From assembly GCF_018873765.1 (NCBI RefSeq), contig NC_057918.1, positions 11,664,862 to 11,728,861 of the forward strand: 64,000 nt of DNA. Reading direction: 5' to 3'. A model generated the notes under the pieces. That model did no database searches. It was not told where the DNA came from and saw only the letters and a program-made list of their open reading frames with translations. The position numbers were made by a program, and so were the translations under genes. Within the stretch, counting starts at the first letter, position 1. Each line of letters starts with the position of its first letter. The stretch is from Telopea speciosissima (taxonomy: Eukaryota; Streptophyta; Magnoliopsida; Proteales; Proteaceae). Positions 38,401 through 48,522 of this stretch are shown here, one piece after another.

Positions 38401-39987
38401 CCGCCACTGCGGGGTCTGGGGAGGGTCATAATGTACGCAGCCTTACCCCTACTTTCGCGAAGAGGCTGTTTCTAGACTCAAACCCATGACCACTTCGTCA
38501 CAATGGAGCAACATTACCGTTGCACCAAGGCCCGTTTTCCTACCTCCTACCCATAATTTAGGCCCATTAAAGTAACCTATTCTGAATAAAACCCATTGGA
38601 CTAAAGGCCTAAATAACCCAACCCAAGGCTACTTACATTAAAATAAGCTCACTTCTGTGTTTTATCTGCATCATAACCTCGCTGGAATATATATATATAT
38701 ATATTTTAATTCTTAATACTCTGGAAGTTTACTCAAGCATTGACAATCAGTATGCATTCCTCACTAAACTATGTCAAGATGCTGAGGATTTCCTTTCCCT
38801 TATTGACATGACAGGTACATCAGCAGGTGTTGGTTTTGCCATTCCGTCTTCAACGGTACTTAGAATAGTTCCTCAATTGATACAGTTTGGCAAAGTAAGT
38901 TACTGTTTCAGTTTCTTTTCTCACCTTCTTTTACTTTTTTTTTTATCCATGCAGCTTGATTTAAAAGCATATTTGGATTCCCTTTATGAATCGCATTCTT
39001 TACAGATCTAATTTTGTTTCTGCAACTATGGCTACATTCAATATCACAAGTTTGAGCCAATCATTTTTGTATAATCTGCGTAGGATCTAAATCTAGGCTT
39101 CTCTATGATCCTTAATTTTAAGTACTACATCCATCTTTAGGTCATTCGGGCTGGTTTGAATGTGGATATAGCTCCAGATTTGGTTGCAAATCAACTAAAT
39201 GTTAGAAATGGAGCTCTTGTTCTACAGGTAATCCTAGATTATACGGTATCATATATCCAGGATGTTTTCTTATAAGTAGTATGTTTCTATTTCCTACCAG
39301 GATGTATTGTTTGTTCTATTACCTAACTCACATGACTGATTTCAAGCATGGGAAATTCCTGTAGATATGTATATTATTTTCTTTCAGGAATTCACTATTC
39401 TATTAATTGGTAGGTTCCTGGAAGTAGTCTTGCAGCCAAGGCTGGTTTACTTCCCACCACAAGAGGTTTTGCTGGTAATATAGTAGTTGGGGATATCATT
39501 GTTGCTATTGACAACAAACCTGTAAGTTCTCTTGCAAAGTGTATATGTTATCTGATACTTTACACAAAAAAGATCTTTGCCACAACTCTACCCTCTGGAT
39601 CTGTAGGCATCCTGTTATTCGAGCTATCATTTTGGATGTCCAAAACATGGTTGTGAGGATCCGGAAAAAGATAAATATCATTTTGTGCATATTATTTTTG
39701 TTGGATAAAACTAGGATCTAAGTGGCACATGTAATAGCTGCAGCACTTGCATCCCAAGTTTGTAAGAGCTATTTTGCATTACGTGTAATATACAAATGGA
39801 GAGGATGGCTTCCGGTCCTATTGTAAATTATATCTCAAGCTTTTTCTTTGGGCAGGTGAAAAGTAAGGCTGAATTATCAAAGGTTTTGGACAACTACAAT
39901 GTGGGGGATAAGGTCCTGCTTAAGATTCAGAGGGGCAGGGAAAATTTGGAACTGTCTTTAAATTTAGAGGAGGAAAAAGGATCCTAA
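29424..39987 (+). CDS. DEGP8: DEGP8-like thylakoid-lumen serine protease (HtrA family), complete
   Basis: Thirteen exons join in frame to 460 residues: 29424-29593, 30036-30163, 32093-32175, 32302-32400, 32598-32664, 33156-33231, 33377-33443, 36373-36590, 37212-37279, 38815-38894, 39141-39227, 39414-39521 and 39856-39987. Plant DEG8 works with DEG5 in the thylakoid lumen in turnover of photodamaged photosystem II D1 protein. A plastid transit region precedes a twin-arginine (79-80), a hydrophobic stretch ([10 protein letters not shown]) and an A-Y-A site near 100-102, which fits lumen targeting. The catalytic triad is His182 (VTNYH), Asp225 (AKDLAVLK) and Ser303 (GNSGGP). A single PDZ-like domain follows, about 345-455 ([18 protein letters not shown]...). 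The Ser303 codon is split between exons 8 and 9. Introns 2, 7 and 9 are enlarged by transposons. Confidence 0.96.
31246..31409 (-). mobile_element. Au-type SINE in DEGP8 intron 2, with 13-bp target duplication
   Basis: On the minus strand this reads as an Au SINE: CCTTGGCGCAACAG head, GGTTCAAAACTTGG B-box region, AAACAGCCTCTCC and GGTAAGGCTACTTAC body, and CCCCGTGCACCGAGATGC end. The duplication GCTGTAGCCCTTT flanks it exactly at 31233-31245 and 31410-31422, marking a clean insertion. Confidence 0.85.
31452..31712 (-). repeat. Interspersed repeat shared with DEGP8 intron 9
   Basis: The stretch contains AAGTAAATCCC, TTAGGCCCATTAAAGT, AAACCCATTGGACTAA, ATAAGCCCAC and TTTATCTGCATCA, in the same order as at 38340-38675. 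On the minus strand it begins TGATGCAGATAAA, as many plant LTRs do. It is probably a decayed LTR or TRIM. A TGATGCAGATAAA word also occurs on the plus strand at 30378. Confidence 0.5.
33795..35720 (-). mobile_element. Degenerate L1-type LINE in DEGP8 intron 7 (antisense)
   Basis: Minus-strand fragments, in order, match the end of a plant L1 reverse transcriptase. Near 35600 is [12 protein letters not shown] (catalytic palm). Near 35420 is a remnant of the RQGDPLSPFLF block. At 35257-34976 there are [12 protein letters not shown] and [18 protein letters not shown]. At 34393-34172 is the zinc-binding tail [14 protein letters not shown]...[14 protein letters not shown]. Many stops and frameshifts show it is dead. 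It makes intron 7 2.9 kb long and lies opposite to the host gene, as tolerated intronic LINEs often do. Confidence 0.85.
36994..37124. repeat. MITE-like hairpin, 131 bp, DEGP8 intron 8
   Basis: The arms of about 57 bp are almost perfect inverted repeats (TGGATCATGTCCTTGTACAA... and its complement) around a short CTCCTCCTGTGG loop. It lies 87 bp before the exon that carries most of the GNSGGP catalytic motif. A transcript would form a strong hairpin here. Confidence 0.75.
38340..38675 (-). repeat. Interspersed repeat in DEGP8 intron 9, split by a SINE
   Basis: Same words and order as 31452-31712 (TTAGGCCCATTAAAGT, AAACCCATTGGACTAA, TTTATCTGCATCA). The nested SINE shows this copy is older than that SINE insertion. 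Confidence 0.5.
38374..38536 (-). mobile_element. Au-type SINE in DEGP8 intron 9, with 9-bp target duplication
   Basis: On the minus strand: GGGCCTTGGTGCAACGGTAA head, GGTTTGAGTCTAGAAACAGC B-box region, GTAAGGCTGCGTACATTATG body and GCACTGGGTATGCCC end, all typical of Au SINEs. TTCCTACCT flanks it at 38365-38373 and 38537-38545. It is inserted inside the interspersed repeat that is also found in intron 2. Confidence 0.85.
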
Positions 39988-42192
39988 TCAGAAAGGACAC
40001 ACAGGGAAAAGGCTCCTTATCTAAGCAGATATGTAGCATCTCATGCTACGTCAAAACAGAGGAATCTGCTTCTTTTAAAAAAAAATTAAAGGGTATACGT
40101 CATCTTCAGACATTGTATACAGGGTGAAAACACCCTTCAGTGAGTTGTCTATTAATTATTTGGAGATGATTCAATGTAAAAGATATCTTGCTGTTCAGTT
40201 CATGAATGTCTCTAGTTTTGTTATTTGTCTAGAAAGATCTGTCAACAACTTTAAATTTTTGCTTAATTTGGTTCTGTTAATCCAATTTTGTGAAGTTATC
40301 TTCGAGATGGAGTTTTTCACTTTCCACTTGTTTTCTAACTTTATGTTTCCATTTCCTCAACATGAAGCCTTAAATTTGCAGAGTTTGCTGCTGTCTTTTG
40401 TTCCTAGAGTTTTTAAAGCACTCACAGTGTTTGGTGAGTATGAAACCTTGCCTGTTATTAAATCTTTCAGCCAGTACCACTCCAGGCATGGTTTAGGATT
40501 TCCAAGTTGATTTGCCTTTCTCGGTCTCTCTTTTTTTTTTATTTTTTTTTTATTTTTAAAGAGGGGGGGGGGGGGGAGGCTGATTCGGTAGTGGTGGTGA
40601 TCTGCTACTCATACAATTTGCAGAATCAGTTTTTGGATTCTCATTCTCTCCGGATGTAATTGCCTGAGTTCAAAGATGTTGAAAAGCTCGAACATGAAGA
40701 TACTAGAAGATCGTATCCACCAGTTGGGTCTGTGCTAGAGCAGATGTATGCTTCGAGAATTGGGCTAATGCTGAAACATAATGTTAAGAGGGGATGTTAA
40801 TCTTGGATTGAGCTTGGTAAGCTCAAAGGTCTGAAGAGGTTGAACGATACTGAAGATTTCGTGATCTCTTCCAAGATATTTGTAGAAAGCAGGAAGGTGG
40901 GATGATGTCCTGTATGCAAGAACGTTGATGGTAGACAACCAAATCACAGGAAGAAGTTCAATTAGCCTTTTGACGAATTAGGTTCCTGAGGAACAAATGC
41001 ATCCAAGAAGATTATCGTTATATATGATCCTCGTTGCCATGGACTGTAACTACCTTGTATTGGCATAAATGCCGTCAAATGGGGATCCATTATCCTCCCA
41101 GGTGATGGGAAGACATTGTGGTCATTTGTCAGGATTAAAGCACTCCTGCAGAGGATTACCATGTGAGTGCTGATGCCATAAACTTTGGAAGAACGCCTTT
41201 CCCAGTTGATAAGGAAGTGTTGGGTGTTCTGAATTTGAATCTGGTGATTTAAATTGATCAGATCCTTAAACTGAATTTGAGCTCTTCGAAGGATAACCAA
41301 ACGCCAAATAACACTTTGAAGGGATTAACAAAAAAGGCCAAATAACAATGTGGGCGATGACTCCTGAATTCCTTGTGTGGTGTTTTCTTTGAATTTATAT
41401 TTTTTCTAGATGAAAATTTCTTCCCTAGTGTTGGGGTATTTTCACTATTTTTCCTTATAAGTAGTTTGGAGGCAAAGGTGGCAATGGTGATCTTGCTATA
41501 TCAACAAGGTAGCGACATCTGTGTAGTAGTTGCAGCCAGAGAAAAAAAAAATTCAAGAGTTGGAGCTGCTCATGGTTCTGGAGGTTGAACTTGAACATGA
41601 TTTCTCAAAGGAAGCATAAGGAAATATTAGCAAGAAATTCATGCTTAGATTAATGAGATGCGAGCATATTCATACTGTTCCCGTAGCCCAAATTAAACCA
41701 ACGAAGCTTTGAATTGTCATTCACTCTAGTCCACTTCTTTCTCATCACTACAGTATCGCTGCTTCAGAAAACAAAAACAAAAATTCAAGACACCCATTGG
41801 TATGGTGTGCAGATTCCTCTCCACTAGCAGCTTGGAGAAACCCTCTACCCTTAAAATATCATCACTCCTTCAAAATAAAATGGAAGCATGAACAACATTG
41901 ATTAAGGGGATGACAATGGATCCTTGGACATGTACATCAACTGCAACAATAGACAGCAATGTAGTACAACTTCAAGAAGTAACGGTGAATTGAAAAGCGG
42001 GCCTTGGCATGTCTGCACTTTCGCAGAGTGTATCAACATTGCAAATACTGTTTAACAAGCTCATGGCTATACCTCAGCTGTATGTCGTCCACTTTCAACC
42101 TGTATCCTAAATTGTTCAAATTGCACCTGTTGGCTGTATTGAACACAAAACTTCTTAACTAATTTCACAGCCTTATTAAAAAAATTTACACC
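39988..42192. other. Convergent intergenic region between DEGP8 and the ASC-1 gene
   Basis: The first few hundred bases are probably DEGP8 3' UTR and the last few hundred TRIP4 3' UTR. A poly-G tract lies at 40563-40576. At 40680-40960 short pieces hint at a decayed PPR tail (GC*SWIELG and AGRWDDVLYARTLM), but their order is wrong for a PPR protein, so I do not call a pseudogene. Nothing else is recognised. Confidence 0.4.
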
Positions 42193-45100
42193 CTAATGAG
42201 AATCTAGAGAACACTCGTTATCATCCTCTTTTACATCGAAACTGTTATTTGTTGATGGTTCTAACCATTTAGTCCTATCAGAGAATTCCTCCGGAGGATC
42301 TTCTGCTGCCACAAATCGTTGTAGGTCAATTTCTCCATGTTGTACCCTTCCACTTATTTCCAAGCATAAGCCGTTGGCATGTACAATCCTAGGTTGTTTG
42401 CTCTTAGTTGTCTTTCTACCAGGGCCAGGGTCTACAAAACTTGGTTGTATTCTGGCAGTTGGATTTGGTTTAATGCGGTTTGCTTCTCTTTCATCCACTG
42501 GTCGTAGTATTCGGTTCTCTGATTCCAACTCCGAAGCTTCATCTTTATTCATAAGTACCTGCAGAACATTTCAAAATGAAATTACTTTACCCATGATTCA
42601 AGGGAAGGAAAAAGAGTAACTGACAAGAGAAATAATTTATTACTGTAGATGCAATGAGTTATAAACAAAGCATGGGAAGTGTAAGGTTGAGGAAAAACAC
42701 ACTGCATTGCCTTGGCTATATATATATGGGGGTTAAGTCCAAGCGAGACTCTTAGGAACCTTTTGATACGTGATCTCCTCATCAGGGGGGCAATTTTAAG
42801 GGAAGATATCTGAGGAGTTTCATAGAAATCCATGACAAGGTGTAACCAAAGAATCTTTTGCTGTAACCTATGTTCAGTGAAGTTAAAGTGTTGCAATCAA
42901 ATGTTGGCTTTTGTTATTGTGCAAAATGTAGTAGTAACAGTAGTGGTTTAATGGGTAGATTGGAGCTTGAGTTATCTATATTTCACCAACTTTTTGGTCA
43001 GTCAAGTTTTCAGTTTTCTCCGAATTATGGCTAAAACTAGATGTCCATATATGCCTAAAGAAAGAGGATCACGGACTAGAACCTTGCGGCCAACCAAGTC
43101 AAATGTGACCACCACTTTACTTCGACGTGCAAGTTCAGCTTCTTCAATCTCCTGCTGTTTCTTCTTTAAAATTTCCTTTTCCTGAAAAAGAAAGGGGAAA
43201 AAAAGAAACACATGATTATAAAAATAATTTACTCAATGCCTATAGAAAAGAAAAGCCTATAGGAATTAGGAAAGTTCAGTATTAGTGCAGATTATGTAGC
43301 ATTTTTTCCTCAGCATCTATAGTGCAAACGATGGGCTGAGCACCGAGCAGCAAACACGAAGGAAAATCTAGTATGAGTCTTCTATGACAGATATCATAGG
43401 TGATCCAATGAACATTAAGTTTGAATATGATGTCTTATATATGTTGAGAAGGATCCTATCAAAACAAATTCCCAACTCCCTCCCTCAAAAAATCAATAAT
43501 AATAAAAGAAAGAAAAGCCAACTGGACTAAGTATGGTCTCATGGTTGTTGCATATGACACTTGAGATTGCATACTCACAAGTCACAACTACATAAACAAA
43601 TTAAGTACCTCTTTTGATAACCAGCTATTTCCCTCAAACTCGTAATAGTCACTTTGATCATCAATAACAGTAGTACGAGCAGCAGAGTTTCGGTCATAAT
43701 CCACAAGTCTCTTTGCATAGGCTTCAGCTGCTGCCTCGGCATCTGACAGGGGAATTACAGTGTTCTCTAGACCAGCATATGTGCTTCCTTCTTTCAGCAC
43801 AAGGGCCCCACAAAAACTACAAGGTCCCTCACCTTCTTGTTCACAGATAATCTTGCCACAGGATAAACAATTGCTCACTAGTTTGTGTCGACGGGCTTGG
43901 CAAGAGCATGGTTTCCCTTGTTGGAATACAATTGAGCCTTTTGCAGCCTCTGCAAGTGAAATAACTTTTCCAGCTTTTTTCTTTTTGGAACCACCTTGGC
44001 TTACTTTCTGGATATTTCTGGATTCAGCAATCTCAGATGGGACTTTGCTAACCTCAACACTGGATGCCATTACCTCTTTGGGTACTCTAGTTGGCCTTCT
44101 GGTTCCACTGATCAAAACTTCATCTTGGGGTGGTTTCATGTAAGTCTGCAATTTGGAATTCGACGCCTTTTTGTTGCTGTTGCTGTTGTCTGAGTAGCCT
44201 CTCTGTCGTAAATATTCATCAATTACGCTTTGGCCGGCTTCCTCGCCAATAATATTCTGCGGAAAATAGTAGACATTTTGAACAATTAACACATCAACAA
44301 AAATACCACACAGAAAAAGGGTGGGGAGCAATGCACCATGATTATTGTTCATGTCACCAAAGAAAATGGCAATGAAGCACCTCTAGCAGAATTGCTTGCA
44401 ACATTCAAATTCAAAGTTCAAACTAAGAGGTTTACCCAAGATTGACTCTTCAAGTGCATAGCTAATACTTGAAGGAAATGCTATGGTATGTCCCTCAACC
44501 ACATCAATTATCTCCATTAACAAACTATTGTAAGTGCATATGTTTCATCTGCATTTAAGATGGGTTTTAGTGAAGTCAATTTTCCTAATAAAGCTCACAC
44601 CCCAATGTCTTAAAATTTTGGAGTTGATAAGTCAATGTTAAATTTTATGCAGAGCCACATGAACATCAACAGAAACGTGCACCTCTGATCTATTTCTTTT
44701 ATTGTTCTGGGTGGCAAATGGCCTGCTAGTTTTTGACTTTTGAACTCTGATCCTTCATGCATCTAAAAAATTTCTACATAACGTTGTTTCTTATCAATGT
44801 AATCTTCAGTTTGAGAGAATTTGTTGAAGTGACATATGAAATATCACACCATCGATATCTAGGAAAATACTAGTATACACATGGGATCATTTAATTGTCC
44901 ACTATTGCAAGGCATCCTAACAATTTGACTTTCAACCGAAGATAGAAGACAATATAGAATTATAGATTAGCCAAGATTATTTTAAAACCTTCCACTCATT
45001 TCAACAATTCAACTAAAACACATAATTAGCAGGGTTTAAAATAATCCATGATACTTTCTAATACATATCCATTGTTCTGGCCTCTGGCTACAAATACAAT

Positions 45101-45797
45101 ACAAACAGGGAAAACAAAATTTTCTCTACAGTATACAAATGCATCAGTTCTATTGGAACCAGTAAGGTTTGATATGACTACTAAACATCAATAGAAATCA
45201 GTAAAGGGGCTCAATGTATTTATTGGCTTATTCTTCCTCTCCCTCTCACTGAGCAGACTACTATGGTTTTGGTGTGAGTAAAACTTAACTGAATACGAGA
45301 TCTCTAAAATCGAAGATTTCCCAAAGCTGTATGAATGCGTCTTTTCGAAAACTTTAATAATGTGGATTAACTCACGCTGTTGTGAAACCTCAGAAAAATA
45401 TCCAACGAATTGATAATTCATCGATGGATTCAGGAAAAACGAGGAATATCAAGAGGACCTATCAGTGGAAATAAGATCAATTATGCATAAACTGATAAAC
45501 ACATAACCCCAACAGAGATGAACGAATAGAATTACCCTATTAAACTATAACGCAGACTCAGGAAACTACATAAACTAAACAGCAGGAAAAGGAGAACGAA
45601 TCGAAGAAACAAAGAGATAGAGAGAGAGAGAGATGGATAACGTTAAGATACTCTTTGGCGTCCTGAGGGGGTGCCATCTCGCAGTAGGAGACGAGGCCAG
45701 ATATGAGATCCCCATCTAAATCTAAACCCGTCTCCATGTTTCTGCAGAGGTCCACCAACGCCTTCTCCAGCCATTCTCCAGATCCCTTAGACTTCAT
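42193..45797 (-). CDS. TRIP4: Activating signal cointegrator 1 / TRIP4-like C2HC5 zinc-finger protein, complete
   Basis: Four minus-strand exons join to 422 residues: 45797-45642, 44256-43609, 43181-43083 and 42558-42193. In animals ASC-1 (TRIP4) is a nuclear transcription co-regulator and part of the ASCC complex linked to ribosome quality control; the plant role is less known. Features are an N-terminal helical region (EWLEKALVDLC...AKEYLN), a Lys-rich segment (GSKKKKAGKVISLAEAAKGS), and a C2HC5 zinc finger with Cys169, Cys171, His176, Cys182, Cys185, Cys190, Cys198 and Cys201. A conserved block follows (LSDAEAAAEAYAKRLVDYDR, ARTTVIDDQSDYYE), then a coiled stretch EKEILKKKQQEIEEAE. The protein ends without the ASCH domain of the animal form, as I recall for plant homologues. 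The start at 45797 (MKSKGSGEWLE) is chosen over an in-frame ATG at 45824 by likeness to relatives. Confidence 0.93.
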
Positions 45798-46192
45798 TCT
45801 CTCTCTCTCTTCTGTGTTTTGCAAAATCTTAGAGGCTTAGGTTACCCTTCTTAGCTTCTCTTTTGAAGAAGACTAAAGAGTGAAATCGGACTTCGATTCG
45901 TATTTCCGCACTCGGAAGAAGGCAAGGTAAGCAGCGCGGGCGTTGTGAATTTGTCGTGATGATTCGTCAGTCACAACCGTGGTCTATGCAATAGATCATT
46001 TGATCACGAACTCACGACCGACCAGAGATAATAGCTTCCTGCGTTTTCCACTCCTTCCAATAGCGGGAAACAGCATTAGTAGGGGCAGGGTTTGGAGAAT
46101 TGGAAGCCAAGTCCTTAGTTAACCCACCCTTTAAAAAACTTGTTTTTTCTTTTGCATATAAGTGTATTTATATATTAAAATATTAGGAGAAT

Positions 46193-46314
46193 GTTCTTTG
46201 TGCCACAGCGCAGCCTGTGCCCAGGCATATGGGCAGCCTGTGCAAGGGGGGCAGGGTGGTCATTGCACCCTCCCCCATGTGCCTTAGCACAGGCTGCGCT
46301 GCGACACAAAGAAC
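46193..46314. repeat. MITE-like hairpin, 122 bp
   Basis: The ends are GTTCTTTGTGCCACAGCGCA and its near-complement ending CACAAAGAAC, about 28 bp paired with two mismatches. The centre is GC-rich and short. It is probably non-autonomous. Confidence 0.7.
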
Positions 46315-46320
46315 AACACC

Positions 46321-46490
46321 CTTAAAATAGTTTTTAATTAAACATTTGAATACGTGTAGTGCATTAACTAACTAAGGTCCAAACAGGGTGATAAAGAACA
46401 GCACCCTTAAAATATTTTTTAATTAAACATTTGAATACGTATATAATATGTGTATTAACTAACTAAGGTCCAAACAGGGTCAAACTCTAT
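46321..46490. repeat. Tandem duplication, period about 85 bp
   Basis: Two copies begin CTTAAAATA.TTTTTAATTA and end CTAAGGTCCAAACAGGGT. They start at 46321 and 46406. The link between them (AAAGAACAGCACC) resembles the end of the adjacent hairpin, so the duplication may have included the MITE edge. Confidence 0.75.
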
Positions 46491-48522
46491 CAGAGAGGCA
46501 AAAAGGGAAGGAAATCTAGGATTAGAGAGTTGTAGAGATCATAGTTATCATGGCGTCAAGCCAACCCAAGACATTGGAGGGACCTAGAACTCGCCTACAA
46601 GCAAGGGGACCCCAACAAGGCAACCAAGGAGCTTGGAAATTGGACGCTTAGGTAACGCCTTGAAAATTGTGATAGAAATCAACAATCACATGTCCTCCTG
46701 CTTCAAATGTTGAAGAGATAATCAACAATCATATGTTTTATAGCATATTGTGGTTCTTTCACCTTCCCAAACTTTCGATCATCGTCCTTGGTGTGCGGAT
46801 CATGAAAGGATGCACTTTGCCCCTTGAGGGAGGAAAAAAAATTTGTTGCTACACTTGTAGTGGAAATGTTCCTGCTACAAGACTAGCAACCAAGGAAATG
46901 GAATAATTCACTTCCCCTTCCCCTTTCTTTGGGTTCATAAATACCTTCCTAGGTTTTAGTATCCTTGAGGGAAGCCATAGCCATAGACATTGATTGGTCA
47001 ATATTCGACGATGATGCTCTCAAGGCATCAAGGCCATGGTTGACGAAAAGTCACAATGCGGGTGGGTCTCTATTGAGTTTTGCTAGTGTGGTTTGGAGTT
47101 GCAGAAGTTAGTTACAATGTTCCATCTCTGCTTACTAGAGAGAGAGAAAGATGGTGGGAGAAACTAATGCCAAACAAAAGAAAGATAGAAATTGAAGCCA
47201 GTGGATTTATGCAGATCCCCTTGTCTATCGCAATCATTGGAGTTAAGTTGCAATGCCTGTCAATTGGAGGAGCAGCAGTGATTTTGTAGTGGTGCACGGT
47301 GCACCCTGTGTGTGTGTGTATGTGGGATCTTTCGGCCGATCTAAACTGATTCAGACTGATCCAGATTGAAATCGAAGGAGACTAATTAATTCATCACTAA
47401 TTTTGGTTCCATAAACTCTAGGTAGGGGTCGGTTTGGTTGAAAATTAGGGTGAGTGAAAAATAGAGTAAAATCAAAGATGTCCAACCGGACTCCTCATTG
47501 GCTCATTCAAAAGTTTTCTTTTAAGGGAAACCAACCCAAACGGTACACTAAATAGGGAGCCGTTGAATACACCAACCACACCTAACATGTGAAAATGAGG
47601 GCATAAGGATGTTGCACTAACAAATCTTTCAATTTTCCAATTTGATCTTATCATTCGTTTGTAAAAGCTATTCACTCGATCATATATATTTTTGGAGCAA
47701 CCCTAACAAAGGAGCAAATAGTCAATTTTAAAAGAACTTATCGTCAACCTCGAAATAAGTGATTTTAGCCCTTTTAAATAGAAAAATTATTTTTGAATCT
47801 CGTTCACACTTATGTCACGTTAAAATACCGTAAAAAAAAAAACTGTACGAAATAGGAAAAAAAATCATTGTCTTATCAAATTATCTATTGTGAAAAAAAA
47901 TAATAAATCCACTATTTGTTTTACGTTCAACCAGACTCCTTATTGGCTCATTCCAAAGTGTTTATTTTTTTTCAAGGGAAACCAACCCAAACGGTCCCTA
48001 TGGAAACTACTTAAAATGGGAATCTCCGAGCTCTTTTGTCAATTCTTGCTTATAGGGGGTTTAGGACTGAATTTTTATCACCAGCGGTTCACCTGTTCGG
48101 TACGATTTCTTAATGCCGCTAATAAAAAGAGGGTGAACCCCACTTGGGTAGTGTGTTCGATCAAGAAGTGGAATGGTTATTTCAACCCTCTATCAGAGGA
48201 ATCGTACAATCGTACCGATCAACGAACCTCAGGGGATAAAGATCCGCCTAGGGCTGCACATGGCTGCACATTGGAGCACCTCGGCCAAGACCAAATTTCG
48301 GGCACCCTCCTGGTTTAGTCTCGTAAGTCATACCGGCTAGCGTTGTGAAAGACGCAAAGGTCAGTCACGTTCGACTCAAAAAGACCCGAACGTTGTTTCC
48401 GCCTCCTAATTTCTATTTCTTAAGTACCCTATCTTTCTGAGCAACTCTTCGCGCCAAATTGAGAACAGAGATCGGCAGATATCTCATTCGGAATCTGGAA
48501 TTGGAGGAAAAGAATTGTAGTA

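Larger units (their letters stand above)
45798..48522. promoter_or_regulatory. Shared divergent upstream region of TRIP4-like and CPBP genes, with repeats
   Basis: The two genes start on opposite strands 2.7 kb apart. The region holds a hairpin MITE, an 85-bp tandem duplication and a separated direct repeat (47482-47550 and 47927-48000, sharing CTCATTGGCTCATTC-like and AAGGGAAACCAACCCAAACG words). A partly inverted pair, CGGTACGATT/AATCGTACCG, lies near 48098 and 48206. No further gene is convincing. Confidence 0.5.

Noticed and set aside
40680..40960. Possible PPR tail remnant
   Set aside because: GCSWIE-like and AGRWDDV-like pieces are present, but in the reverse of their usual order and with stops between. 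The support is too weak to call.
43760..44143. 127-codon plus-strand frame
   Set aside because: It is the antisense shadow of exon 2 of the TRIP4-like gene.
46550..46650. Possible retrotransposon gag start (MASSQPKTLEGPR...)
   Set aside because: The frame stops after about 30 codons and nothing downstream matches gag or pol.
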